A DNA stretch of 64,000 nucleotides, taken from NCBI GenBank assembly GCA_009760855.2, contig WPIO01000001.1, forward strand, positions 6,365,501-6,429,500. The letters are read 5' to 3'. A program made the translations under genes and the position numbers. The notes beneath the pieces were generated by a model, which ran no database searches, was not told the origin of the DNA, and saw only the letters and a program-made list of their open reading frames with translations. Below are positions 11,251 to 22,385 of this stretch, piece by piece (within the stretch, counting starts at the first letter, position 1; every line of letters starts with the position of its first letter). Origin of the DNA: Cristatella mucedo. Lineage: Eukaryota > Bryozoa > Phylactolaemata > Cristatellidae.

Positions 11251-12873
11251 ATTCCATGCTGCTGATTTATGATTGCAGAGGACTGCTTGTCCATCTCGCG
11301 AGATCTTCCGAGATCTATGCTTTCACGATGACTCCTCTTCGAGCTTTTTCCTAGTCGTGAAAACCCTTCATTCGGCGTCTCATGATGTTTAGATGGCTTC
11401 TCCTGCGACGATTTCGGTGACCTTGCAACTTAATGAATGCAATGCCATCATCTTCGTGCACGTCCACTTCAACTAACCACGTGCAGCTAGATGCTCAAGT
11501 TGCTAAATCGACATGCCGGAAAATCAAATATTGGACTTTCTGCACGGATTCGGGGTGACTGTACTGTTTGTTCACTGAGCTTCGAAAGTCTAACAGTGAG
11601 TGCATGCTCCCAAGCGCTACATGCTGGACGTCGTCCATCTTAACTTAAGCATAATGTCTCACTAAATGAAAGGCGGAGAAGAGTGCATTGCAGTGGCGAT
11701 GTCAGCAACAAACGTGGTAAGTCGAAGTCGCTATCGCTTGGTGCTTCGGTGCAGGGAGTTGTCTTCTCCTTGTGTTGTGAGCACATCGTTTTCTAGTTTT
11801 TGAGATTGGTTCAGGTATATAGTGAGATAAAGATGAAGCTAGAAGCTCTCGTCTGTCTCCAGGGAGTGAAGTGCGGACGACGAGGGTTCTGAAAATGCCT
11901 TGGAGCTCAGCAATTTATTCGTGGAGCTAACAGTGGGGGACCTGAAGACAAGACAGCTTCGACGGCTGCTTCGAAGGACACCGAAAATCCACTTTATGTT
12001 ACTTTATGTTGGAGTTAAACGAGAGAGCAAAGCTGGAGGTTCACACCTACCGTAGTTAGTTGAGTGACGTTTCCTTAACTATTCCAAGCCGAGGACGGTC
12101 AGAATTTAAGGAGGTGGCAGTGAAGCAGTAGCGAGGCCAGATCGGCCATATATTACGATTTTCGAAAAAAATATTTGCAGCGGCTCCTGAATTAAAACGG
12201 AGAGGAACTAGTCGCGCCATAATCCACGATTAGGCTTTATACAAGCCGGTCATACCATTTGCATGGAGTTGAGCTTAGGGGTTGAGCTTCGGGCGAGAGC
12301 TGCGCCTGGCGTCCTTTTCGCTGGTCAGCAGCTCAGTGGTCTGCTGCTCGAGGCGCAAGTCCTGCATACGAGATCGTACATTGTGACTGCTGGCGCTGGA
12401 CGCTTGCAGCCAGCTCCACACCCAGTCGCAGCGCACCGCACTTCTCTGCTCTCTGGTTCTGGGCTTTTTATCTATGGCACGGGCACTTTTCAATTCTGCC
12501 GAGCTCCACTGATGTCGGCGTGCGTGCGTACATGTGTGCGTGAGCTTGTAACTCACTAGCAGCGCCCCCCCCCCAGGCTCAGATCTTTGCTGGCGTTCGT
12601 CGCACGTCGGCGGCTCCACTTTCGGCCCGAGGTCGTTAGTGTGGCAGAAGCCGCTACATCGCTTTTGTAGCAGTAGGAAACCCCTGTTTAGCAACATGCG
12701 CAGGTTGGCATGCTAAGCACTCAGGTGCAAAATAATCTAAGCGCACCGGAGTGTACTGGCAGCTGAGGGTGGCAGGTGCGTCTTTTGCTGAGGCTAAAAG
12801 GACTCAGAGCCATTAGCTGGTGGTGGGAAATGCCGGACGCGACTTCAGTACTTTCTGTGGGGAGAGGCATGTT
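11251..12873. other. No gene recognised
   Basis: Overlapping frames at 12263-12559 (+) and 12275-12697 (-) show no domains. No repeat shared with the rest of the window was seen. Confidence 0.4.
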
Positions 12874-13254
12874 CATCAAAAATTATTTCATCAAAACTAA
12901 TTCATCAAAAAAGCAATTCATCACAAATTAATTCATTTAAATATATTCATCCACAATTATTTTTCATCAAACATGTTTTATTACAAAAAAGTGAGCGAAA
13001 ATGAGACCAAAAGTGCAATCAAAAGAGAAGAAACAAACGAAGTGAAGGTAGGCGAAAGCAAAGAAAGTCAAACTTAACCCTAGCGTGGATCCCGTCAGCC
13101 ATTTCCCAGCATGCTCGGTTATTGCGTGTGTGCCGTTTCGTAAACTTCATAGAGAAAGATCAGAAGAAGAAAATGAAAACGTGCCATAATGGAGGTGATT
13201 TGGCGTTTAAAATAATTTTTTGAAGAATTGATTTTGCTGAAATAATGTTTGATG
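12874..13254. mobile_element. MITE-like element with long terminal inverted repeats
   Basis: The left end (12874-12912, CATCAAAAATTATTTCATCA..) and the reverse complement of the right end (13216-13254, CATCAAACATTATTTCAGCA..) match at about 34 of 39 positions. The 381-bp interior has no coding capacity. The left arm continues into further ATTCATCAAAA-like units to about 12975, a subterminal repeat arrangement typical of non-autonomous cut-and-paste elements. I do not see a certain target duplication, so the superfamily cannot be assigned. Confidence 0.7.
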
Positions 13255-13729
13255 GATTCACCCTAGAGCCCTTTCTGTTCATGTAAACCGAAAGCCCGAT
13301 CGCCAAAAGATTCTTGAGCGAACAGGGCGGCGTTGCAGAATCTCACGTGACCCTAGTCGGCCCTCCACCTTCCGAGTGCTTCAGTGTACTTCGCCAGCAA
13401 CGTCTACGTGCAGAAGGCAATTGGTGACGCCATCACAAACCGCATACGGCTAAGTATGGCTCAGCGGAACCGAAGGGTAAGACGACATCATGATGATTAC
13501 CTAAAGTCGTGTTATGCGCCTGAATGAATAAATCGGCTCGTGGAGTCTTAAAGTTTTGATACTTTTTTAGTGCGTGTAAATGCGAGATAACAAGTTTCAC
13601 GAGTAGAAGTCCTGCCGGAGCGCCTACTACGCCTATCGCTGGCTTAGCGCTCAACCGGATTGAGTCCAAATCAGTAAGAGATGCCACAGTGTAGATATAA
13701 AGGGCTGTCGGTCATCCGGGGGAGCATTT
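13255..13729. other. No gene recognised
   Basis: A minus-strand 84-residue frame shows no family. No repeats seen. Confidence 0.4.
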
Positions 13730-13819
13730 ACCGTATGTGGTACCTCAAGGGTCTTACTTAGGCCCCCTCTTTTCGCTATGCATAATGTCGTTCTTGCCAA
13801 TGTCATGGCATCACACTAT

Positions 13820-13967
13820 AATAATATTAATAATTCATTTGCATACCACCCCAAGAGAACCTTATCTCCATTCAGGCACTTCACATATGCCTCGGGGCTC
13901 GAGTCCACGACCTCAGCCAGACCGTGGTTGGGTCGAGCACCTTAATCGCTTGACCAAAGCAGCTCGG
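13820..13967 (-). mobile_element. SINE-A inserted in LINE family B
   Basis: A minus-strand SINE-A with an (AAT)n end at low coordinates, the shared tail hairpin, a B box (GGACTCGAGCCCCG) and an A-box region (GTCAAGCGATTAAGG). It lies between two parts of the LINE reverse transcriptase that are contiguous in other copies. CTAT flanks it on both sides (13816-13819 and 13968-13971), consistent with a short target-site duplication. Confidence 0.85.
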
Positions 13968-14808
13968 CTATCTTAGCATTTATTTCTTTTTCGACGACAA
14001 TGAGTTCTACCTATACCTCCACCCTTTCAAGCTTTGCTCTGCACCCGACACGCTTAACTCCTTTGCAGAATGCATAATGCATCAGCGATAGTCGCACCAG
14101 AGTGGCCACTAACTTTCTTCAGCTCAAGAAAATAAGGCCACCTTAGTACTCATGTGAAAGTTAAGCGTCACCTAGAAGTTAGAAGACGTCAAACTCAAGA
14201 TTAGTTCATCTAGCGCCACTCCAGTTTCGCCTGCTTGTAGTGTGGGCATGCTATTCCTTAGGGAGTTGTCACTGGATGAGCACATTGCCTCCACTGTTAA
14301 GTCGGCCTATTACCAACAAGGAACGTCGCCAAAATCAGCACAGGCTTAGGCAACCTGAGTAGGACAGCCCAGCTAGTTCACACCTTTGTGATGTCGCGTC
14401 TGCGTTAATTCATTTCTCTTCATTCAGGACTTTTGACATGTGTCCTTGATTGTGTGGAAGTGGTGCGAAAATCTGCAGCTCGCCTGGTCGGTCGCCAATG
14501 GCGGGGCTGCCAAATCACAATGGCGTGGCTGCCAAATTGCACCGCTTCTGTCTGAGCTTCACTGGCTCCGTATAAAGCATCAAATCGGCTTTACCTCCGC
14601 CTCGCGTACACGTTGCACCAGCCTGCCTACCCATTCTCTTTTTAGTGTGCTCGCGCGTCACCTGGTTGGTCATCGGTCTCCAGCTGTCTCTCCGTCCCTC
14701 GTGCTGATCTGAAATCTTTCGGCCCCTCGCGCCTTCAGCACGTATGCACCGAAGTCTGGAACTCGCTCCCGGTTTCGGTCACTATATGCAATGACTTTGC
14801 ATCATTTC

Positions 14809-14855
14809 AAGTCTCAGCTTAAGAATTAAGTCTCAGCTTAAAAATTAAGTCTCAG
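14809..14855 (+). repeat. 19-bp tandem repeat, 2.5 units
   Basis: AAGTCTCAGCTTAAGAATT is repeated at 14809, 14828 and (partly) 14847, inside the C-terminal part of the family B LINE where SFKSQLK is encoded. It looks like a local slippage duplication. Confidence 0.85.
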
Positions 14856-15045
14856 TTCTGCTCTGCTTCCCCAGAGAATTTGTCCTTTTCTGCTCCTGTA
14901 CGCTTCACGGGCTGCACGCCTGCACAGGAGTCTGCTCTCTTTACTAGCAACGCGTCCCACTAGCAGGCTGCACCAAGTTACTTTTCGCGTGCTCTATCGT
15001 GCTGGCCCAAGAATGATATACTGAGAATGTCACTAACCGGTAATT

Positions 15046-15334
15046 ATTTATTCTCTTGCAGGGCGTTCGACAAAGCAACTGAGTAGAGGTCTCTTCAGGC
15101 ACCGTGCAAATGACTTTCCGTGTTATTATCAAGTTGGGACCACGAAACGCGATAGTGACTTCGAGATTCCCCCACCATTGTCTGTCGGGCTGACGGAATT
15201 CCCAGCTTTCTGTACTTACGAGGATCCGTAGATCTGTGCCATAGGCAGTTTGCTCGACAAAATAATGAAAAGTTAACAAACTCCTGATTATATTTAAACT
15301 TAAACTCGTGATTAGTGTCAGTTTAAAACTATAT
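15046..15334. other. No gene recognised
   Basis: Short interval between a family B and a family A LINE; nothing recognised. Confidence 0.4.
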
Positions 15335-16135
15335 ACATTCAAATCTGCCTACTTTCAGCTACATAGCATCGCTAAAATTCAGGCTTGTTTAGAAAAGAAT
15401 ACCACGTCTAAGTTGGTCCATGCATTCGTGACATCCCATCTCGACTTCTGCAACTCACTGCTTACTGGCCTACCAGCATGTGCGATCAGGCGATTGCAGC
15501 TGGTGCAAAACTCTGCAGCTAGGCTTGTCTGTCGTGAGCGTCCAGTTGCCACATCACACCACTTCTTGCCGACCTGCACTGGCTACCAGTCAAGCAACGG
15601 ATTGACTTCAAGGTTTTGTCGCTCACTTTTAGGTCACTTCATTCTTTGGCTCCAGCCTATTTCTCAGATCTACTCCCCCACCAGGCCAAGCATCGTACCA
15701 CCCGCTTTTCGGAATCCAACAGTTTACCAATACCTCGTACAAACCTCAAATCCTTTGGAGACCGTGCATTTAGTTCGTATGCTCCCAAAGCCTGGAACTC
15801 ACTCCCGACTTGCGTCAGAACATCCTCTGACTTGACCACATTTAAAGAGAACTTAAAAACACACCTATTTAGGACAGCATTTAGTGGGTCCCTGTGATTC
15901 GTCCGTCGTGTGCTTATGCGTGCTGACACTGTGCATGCTGCCACTAACCACATTCGCATGCTGACCCTGTGCATGTCACCCCTAACCATGTTATTCATGT
16001 TGTCTGTTTATCGAGCGTGATATTGCTCACCATTCAATTGCATTTCCCTTTGCAGCAAATGTAAAGGCCTACAAAGAGATTGAGTTCTCTGAGCGAGCTT
16101 TATCAAGTGTATTATTATAACAATAATTATTATTA
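15335..16135 (+). mobile_element. LINE family A, 5'-truncated 3' end
   Basis: Starts in the thumb region (SAYFQLHSIAKIQACLEKNT). It keeps the conserved C-terminal blocks LDFCNSLLTGLPACAIRRLQ, SAARLVCRE and NLKSFGDRAFSSYAPKAWNS in shifting frames. It then has the full family A 3' untranslated region, terminal hairpin and (TTA)n tail. It is very similar to 60350-61057, roughly 93-95% by eye over the 3' untranslated part, so family A is among the younger families here. No reverse transcriptase palm is present. Confidence 0.9.
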
Positions 16136-17345
16136 TTATAATTACATTCCTCACTAGTCAGATGAGTATATTAAGAACTTTGAAATGAGCTCGAAGCTCA
16201 TGCGGCGCTCTATCTCGCCCAGAGAAGAATCGCAGACACGCAGTCACGATCCGGCGTTGCTCTTGAAGAGGAGCGTGAAAGTATTTTTCTTTGCACGCTT
16301 GCATGGTTTACTTTTCCATTAGACAAGTGCCATTACCAACACATCGTCGTGAGTATCCAATGCTTTTCCAGACCTCATTTTAACGAAGACTGACAAAATG
16401 CATCCAGTGGGCTGGGGGTTCTCCGAAAGTTAATTCAAGAGATGCTTGACCAGACAAATTTGTCTAGGTGTTCCCATTAACCGCGTCGTTGTTTGCTGGA
16501 TAGCAGTGTGAAATGGGCCGTGCTAACATCTTGCATTAGCTCCCATAGGCATGAGAGTTTCGTCATAATGTCCATCGTGCGGTAACGTGAAGATTGCTGA
16601 CCTAGGCTGACCTGGCATGTCCAGGTGGCCAGGTGAATAATGTCACGAATCCTGGTTAATAAGATCTTAGTTCAGGTAAGTCTGTGGTATGACTCTGACA
16701 GTCAATTGACATCCACTATAATCGGTGGTCGGCAGAGCCGCCATGGCACTTAAGGCAACATGATAACCTCTAGGGTGTGACCGAAATGCTGTCACATCTA
16801 GCTAGGACGTGAGTGCTATGTTTCCTTACCTGATATTAATGGCGTTGCAGAACTGGATAGCTGGGTCAGAGCTAAGATTCATTGATGCTACATTCGTGCC
16901 TACGTTATGAAAACTTATACAAGCTCAAGCGGCAAAACAGATACAAGAGATGCTAGTGCATAGAGGGTGTCATGGAACCACAGCATAAGGCTTCTCTAAC
17001 GGGTCTGCTATTCGGGCTTAACGAAGTGATGCTGGCAGATGGATCGCTTGTTCACAGCCCAGAGCTCAAAGCGAAATGAAGCAGAGCCAATAAGTGAATG
17101 GAATTTTGTCTGCACGGCACGTGCTATGGTCGAGACCCAGACTATAGGCGAGACCCATAGTATAGGCTGAGTTAGAGCCTGTTTTACTCTGCCTGATCCG
17201 CAGGGGTGGGCTAGAATCGAGAGCATTCTGCTATGAAGAGTTACCCAAGCAACAACAAGCTCTGGGATGCAGCAGCCGACGTTTGTAGCAGCACACAAAC
17301 AGAGGGGCTGAAAGCTGTGATACAAAAAGTAATAGTCAGCTCTCA
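16136..17345. other. No gene recognised
   Basis: Unique-looking sequence; the longest frame (minus 17008-17346) shows no family features. No repeats shared with the window. Confidence 0.4.
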
Positions 17346-17432
17346 CATTGCTTAAGTCAGGCTCTCTCTCTATCTCGTTCTGTTTCTCTCTCTCTGACTC
17401 TCTCCTCTCTCCGTCTCTCTGTGTCTCTCTCT

Positions 17433-17480
<48 letters not shown>

Positions 17481-17552
17481 TGTCTGTGTGTCTCTCTCTC
17501 TGTCTCTCTACATACGTACAGTATATATATATATATTTATTTATTTATTTAT
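17346..17552. repeat. Imperfect (CT)n tract with TA and TTTA runs
   Basis: CT-rich sequence with TG interruptions runs to about 17510. (TA)n follows at 17522-17536 and (TTTA)n at 17536-17550. Ser-Leu open frames through it are repeat artefacts. Confidence 0.9.
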
Positions 17553-18489
17553 ACACTGAACCGATATTTAGCATGTAATAGATCCAACGGAACTACAGTT
17601 AAGTCGGCCCATTGTATGATGAGTGCACCCAGTGCAGCTCAGTGGGACTTCAAGGTGCCTGAAGCTATCAGAAGCAAGACTCATCCATGCCGTGAGTTGA
17701 CATATCGTCCTCCCGAGACTCCTCACAAGGTCCCGACTTTGCATAATAATAATTACATCCGGGTTTCTGCATCTCACCATGTTATGAGGCCAATATTTAA
17801 GGCTTACCCCTCCATGCCAGGAAATATCCATGACTGGACTGTACCACGCCGATGGCTGGACTATGCCTAACAGATGACATCATCTTGTAGATAATTCCGT
17901 TTTCTCAATGCTTTCCTACTTGAGCAAGCTGCTTTTATATTTTGCGTGATGGGTCCGGCGTCCGTGATCAATACCCCAGATCAATACCCCATGGTTGGCC
18001 ATTGCACACATTGCCTTTTAACCTGTTCGTGCCCTGGCCGTGCGTCCACGAACCACGAGGTCGAGACATCTGAGAGCACTCGATTGCGAGTAGGCGCTAA
18101 AATAGCTTGGCAACGCAACGACCTGAGGTCCTGCTGAAGAATACCCAGCTGCACCTATTCACAGCTGCTACGGCCGGTCAACGGCAGTGAAGTATGAGGC
18201 TGGGTACACAACGAGAGGGCGGTACAAATAGGTCATACACTAGTGCGTCGGTAAATACTGAACAGAAATCTATCTACACCCTGGATGGCATATACATAGT
18301 ATGTGGGGATATTAAAATATGTATATATTCATACATGCTTGCGTAGAAACTCTATACATAAAATATAGTCAAACATATCTACGAGTGCGTATGTTGAATC
18401 ATTACTTGCAAATTTGGTGCTTGTGGACATCTAAATGCTCCCCACTCTTTCTAAACGAGACTTTAGAATTCACGTTCAAGATGAAAACG
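17553..18489. other. No gene recognised
   Basis: A plus frame continuing out of the CT tract to 17870 has no domain. Nothing else was recognised. Confidence 0.4.
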
Positions 18490-18638
18490 CCATATTAATG
18501 TAACGATTGACGACGCCCTGTTTGCTGTGACTGAGACCTGGATAAAATCAACTAACTAGCCGGCTATAACCGATGCCAATTCTGCAGGCTTCTCTTTCTT
18601 CCAATGCCTAGATGAAGGAAACTGGTGGCAGGGTAGCG

Positions 18639-18685
<47 letters not shown>

Positions 18686-19565
18686 AGTTGTTCCCAGTCT
18701 CCCTCGAAGCAGTACTACCGAGTCCATCCAACAGGAACCTGCCAAGGGTGGCAGTTATCGATGGCCCCCTACTAAGACTTGTTTATCTCAGGTTTTTCCG
18801 GTTTCATTTCGATCCTATATTCTAGAAATTGCCCTTGCCCTCGTACTGAGTGACTCCATCATATACAGTATTTTGATAACCAAGCTGACTGACCCGTTAG
18901 GTGCCCAATTTCGTACATAGGCATGCCCACTCACAACAAGGGTCCCACACGCGACCACATTGTCTCCCCACATTGCATTCTGTCCACTTGTATTATTACC
19001 AATCCCTGAATATAGTTGACCACATAAGAATCTCATTCTGTATGCAGTTTGAGTCATTCTTAGTCATCACACATCATCTGTGAATCACAAAACCGTAAGG
19101 CCCATGACATCGATGCTGTCCACAAAAAATTATCTTCCACACAAAATTCATCTCAGCCCTCCATCTGGCCTGTCCTCACTGGTGTAAAGCCAATATATGT
19201 TAATACCAATGATCTCCTTGAGCTTGGCCCTCTGACCAGGAACATTTATTTTATGCCCTAGCCCAGATGGCACACGGTTCACTAGCTACAAAGTGCAAGC
19301 TAAAGATTTACTATCCTCCGAACGGAACGCAAGGACTATTGGAGGACGTACCAATCCATCTAGCCAAGGCCAAGTCTAGCTATAATATTAACATGGTGGA
19401 ATCGCAAATGCATAATCTAAAAGTGCTGACGTCGACTATCGAGCACCTTCGTAACTGCTCCCACGCCAACACATTGCCTAGCGATGCCACCTTGAAGATG
19501 GACTCTCTACTGACAAAGAAGCAAGAGAAGCAATTGCACACTGCACTGTTACCTCCGACTCGGTA
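18490..19565 (+). mobile_element. LINE family A, decayed endonuclease and linker
   Basis: Begins in the AP-like endonuclease with VTETWIKSTN (about 18520) and GFSFF (about 18590). It is interrupted by a CT microsatellite and continues with blocks equivalent to VPSKQSFES, YRPPGTK and the HIKGHTLDQ region. Its final part (about 19375-19480, VESQMHNLKVLTSTIEHL) matches the linker between endonuclease and reverse transcriptase of the copy at 38255-40893. Stops, frame changes and many substitutions show an old dead copy. The plus-strand frame at 19267-19566 is therefore LINE linker and not a host gene. Confidence 0.75.
18637..18679. repeat. (CT)n microsatellite inside LINE endonuclease
   Basis: A pure CT run of about 42 bp replaces the stretch that in other family A copies encodes the KTGGGVAVIVRSKF region. 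Homologous sequence continues on both sides, so the microsatellite arose or expanded within the element. Confidence 0.85.
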
Positions 19566-19942
19566 GATTAGCACTTTATTATTTGAGGCGAGCATACTAA
19601 ACCATCAACAACACACAATCTCGCACGATACAATACTGACTGTGCCAAGCTGGAAGCTGCAACGGATTTTCTTACTGACTATTACATGACTATTCTACCG
19701 GTTAGGCACAGCAGCTAATCACGTGTTGCTATGCCCCAGAGAGCCCTGGAGTGAGCTAGAGCAACGGTCAGCAGCAGCCGGACCCTGGCCCCCCGCCCCC
19801 GGGATGCAAGTTCATGCAAAATACATCGTGTCGGTCAAAACCTCGAGGATTCAGCCAAATGAAGCCGACACGCTGCACAACTTTGCCCCACGACCGGGCG
19901 GATGGGGGGAGGAAGGGGTTGGGAAGGGGTCGGTCAGGCCGG
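19566..19942 (-). other. Probable 3' flank of the RNF41-like gene
   Basis: Sequence downstream of the RNF41-like stop on the minus strand. It is GC-rich for about 200 bases next to the gene and then turns AT-richer. A minus-strand AATAAA (plus 19575-19580) lies about 365 bases past the stop and could be the polyadenylation signal. It lies at the edge of a LINE remnant, so this is tentative. Confidence 0.3.
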
Positions 19943-21022
19943 CTACTCGACGCCGTGAGCGAAGATCATGACGATGCCGGGCTCGACGATCATGTCGTCC
20001 GGCATGTGTCTATTCTCGACCGCCATGGCGACGACAGCCTGCTTGCCGGGTATACGCTTGGTCGCGTAGTTCTCGTACAGCTGCCGGCTGAGCTGGCGCG
20101 TCTCGAGCGTGCTCAGGCCGGCCGGCCAGCGGCGCTCGTGCGAGTTCTCCATCAGCTCGCCGGCGACGCGCGGCGGGCAGCCGCTCTCCACCAGCGAGCG
20201 CTTGATGACCGCCTGCAGCACGGCGTCGGGCGTCGAGATCATGCCGCCCCAGCGCGTCACACGCGCCTGCGGCAGCGAGGCGAGCCAGCGCAGCACCTCG
20301 TCGGTCGTACCGCCGCCCGACGACGACGAAGAGCCGCCGCCGCTCATCGACTGATGGTGATGGTGATCGTGCTGATCCCTCGCCGACACGCCGCCTCGCC
20401 CGCCGAGGCTGCCGGCGGCTGCTGCTGCAGCGGCGGCTCGGAACATGCGCGCCGGGTCCTTGAGGACCTGCAGCTCGCGCCGCAGCTCGCGCAATTGCTC
20501 GTCCTGCGCCTGCCGCATGGCGGCCAGCTCGGCCTGCTGCTCGTCGACGCGGGCGGCCAGCGACTGCACGAGCGAGCGCAGCTCGCGCGTGCAGTTGTGC
20601 GCCGCCAGCTCGTTCTTGGGTACGACGAGGCCGCAGCCGCGGTCGCACGCCACCGGCTTGGTCGGGTTGAACTCGCACTCGCCGATGTGCGCCGGCAGCG
20701 CGTCGAGGCGAGCGACCGCGGCGCAGCCGAGTGGCGCGTTGTCGCATGCGATCAGCAGCCGTCCGAGCAGGTTGCGCAGGATTCGCGGCACCGGGCGCAG
20801 CTGGTGCTGCGCGACCGGGTTCCGGTCGACCGGGCAGGTCGACTGCTGCGTCAGCCACTCGCTGATGCAGCTCGAACAGAAGGCGTGCTCGCACGACGGG
20901 GTCTGCACGGGATCCTTGAGCACCGAGCTGCAGATGGGGCAGAGCAGCTCCTCGTCGACGTCCTCCTGGAAGCGGTGGATCTCGTAGCCCATCGCCGGCG
21001 GCGGAGGCGGCACGCCGGCCAT
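19943..21022 (-). CDS. RNF41: RNF41/NRDP1-like E3 ubiquitin-protein ligase
   Basis: Intact single-exon frame of 359 residues. The RING is C3HC3D, as in NRDP1: C28, C31, C44, H46, C49, C52, C63, D66. A Cys/His zinc-binding region follows (about 93-144), then a Leu/Gln/Glu-rich coiled coil (about 147-189). Next come an unusual low-complexity linker (eight Ala at 196-203, four His at 220-223, Ser/Gly to 238) and the USP8-interacting domain (about 241-355) with VTRWGGMISTPDAVLQAVIK and an IFAHGVE end. Known family role: RING-dependent ubiquitination, with ErbB3 and BIRC6 as reported targets and stabilisation by USP8. The first ATG follows an in-frame stop (21101-21103). A second ATG at codon 11 matches the conserved family start MGY, so the first ten residues are uncertain. 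Vertebrate RNF41 is about 317 residues and multi-exon; the extra length here is mainly linker. Absence of introns suggests intron loss or a functional retrocopy. Codons are strongly GC-ending, unlike the surroundings. Confidence 0.95.
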   Translation of the reverse strand: MAGVPPPPPAMGYEIHRFQEDVDEELLCPICSSVLKDPVQTPSCEHAFCSSCISEWLTQQSTCPVDRNPVAQHQLRPVPRILRNLLGRLLIACDNAPLGCAAVARLDALPAHIGECEFNPTKPVACDRGCGLVVPKNELAAHNCTRELRSLVQSLAARVDEQQAELAAMRQAQDEQLRELRRELQVLKDPARMFRAAAAAAAAGSLGGRGGVSARDQHDHHHHQSMSGGGSSSSSGGGTTDEVLRWLASLPQARVTRWGGMISTPDAVLQAVIKRSLVESGCPPRVAGELMENSHERRWPAGLSTLETRQLSRQLYENYATKRIPGKQAVVAMAVENRHMPDDMIVEPGIVMIFAHGVE

Positions 21023-22060
21023 CGCACGCGCGAGGCAGCCGAACTCGACGATGGACCGGCCGGTCGATGACGATGATGAGCCACGCAGGCCGGGCTCGGC
21101 CTAGCAGACGATGACCACGACCGAGGAAGAGACAGGGACTGCGGCTACCCCCAAGCTGGATCAGGCCCACAAGCAGCGGGCTACAACGAACGCGACCGGC
21201 GTGTGAAACAGCATGCCATCGTGCGCTGCCGAGGAGCGGCTCGGGATGAGGACACCGGCAAAGTCGCGTGAGCGGCCAGCCTCTGGGGCTGACACCGTCC
21301 TCATCCTTGTGTAGAGGGCGGCGGACTATGTCCTTGACCTGAGCGTACAACGGGATGGAAAAGCTAGCGAGCAGCAGCTGCTGCTTCGGTATCGGATGCA
21401 ACAGTCGTCTCCGATCGATCAGCAAAGGGCATGCTTGGCTGCAGCATGCTCGGCCCTTCTGCTTGACAGTACAAAGCAGCAATACCTGCCGGGAGGTGGG
21501 GAGAAGGGCGTTCTTCAACGAGGAAAAACATTTGAAGAGCTGATTAGCAGAGTCAGACCACCCCGATGGCAGCCTTGCGCAGAAAGTCGGGTGTCCATCC
21601 TGCAAGCTGCTCACTTTGGATGCGGATGTGGTGCAGCAGTCGTGGCAGAGTAGCACGGGCCTCACACTTGACGAGGCGATGCCGTGTAATTTTTTCTTTC
21701 TTTTCTACACGTTCGATTGCTGCCAGTCCCCCGAAAAAACCCAGTAAAGTGCTGGGGGGGGGCACGGACCACGGTCAATACAGCACTGATCGGCTGATGA
21801 TTTACCTGCCACGACCCTACCAGCTACAAATCGCACAGATGTGCGACATACCCAAGCCGGGTGTGGCATTTTAGTGGCACCTGATCTTCGTTTACATTAA
21901 GTGGCTAGACAACAAGTGTGAGTCGCTCAGCAGAACCAGGCTGTCCTCCTCCTGCTGCTGCAGCTCCATGCTGCACGAGCTTTTGCCGGTCATTGCTTGT
22001 ACCAGGCAGGTCTGTGCTTCCTCCTCCTGCTGTTGCTGGGAAAGCACTCTGAGGATCCAA
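21023..22060 (-). other. Upstream flank / possible 5' UTR of the RNF41-like gene
   Basis: GC-rich and CpG-containing for several hundred bases upstream of the start. Long frames here on either strand (including a minus frame of 551 residues overlapping the CDS in another phase) are shadows with no family features. A promoter or 5' exon may lie here but no TATA box or certain splice acceptor can be picked out. Toward 21960-22060 the sequence has GCTGCT/CTCCTGCTG triplet runs. Confidence 0.35.
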
Positions 22061-22065
22061 GCCAC

Positions 22066-22385
<320 letters not shown>

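Larger units (their letters stand above)
13730..15045 (+). mobile_element. LINE family B, 5'-truncated and interrupted
   Basis: Begins in the reverse transcriptase palm with VPQGSYLGP (about 13740) and continues, after an inserted SINE-A (13820-13967), with a degraded active-site block FFDDNEFYLYL (about 13990). The thumb motif LSLDEHIASTVKSAYYQ follows near 14270-14310, then a C-terminal SAARLVGRQ..LLSELHWL and DLKSFG..VWNSLP (to about 14770), and part of the 3' untranslated region. Stops and frameshifts occur throughout, so it is dead. It belongs with the copies at 31555, 42780 and 46715. Confidence 0.8.

Noticed and set aside
19267-19566. 99-residue plus frame that looks like a small host gene
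   Set aside because: Its second half matches the linker of LINE family A between endonuclease and reverse transcriptase.
19814-21070. 418-residue plus frame opposite the RNF41-like gene
   Set aside because: Antisense shadow of the GC-rich CDS, Arg/Ala/His-rich and without domain features.
20010-21665. 551-residue minus frame overlapping the RNF41-like gene
   Set aside because: It is the same strand in another phase over GC-rich coding DNA, has no domain features, and is Arg/Ala-rich as expected of a shifted GC-rich frame.
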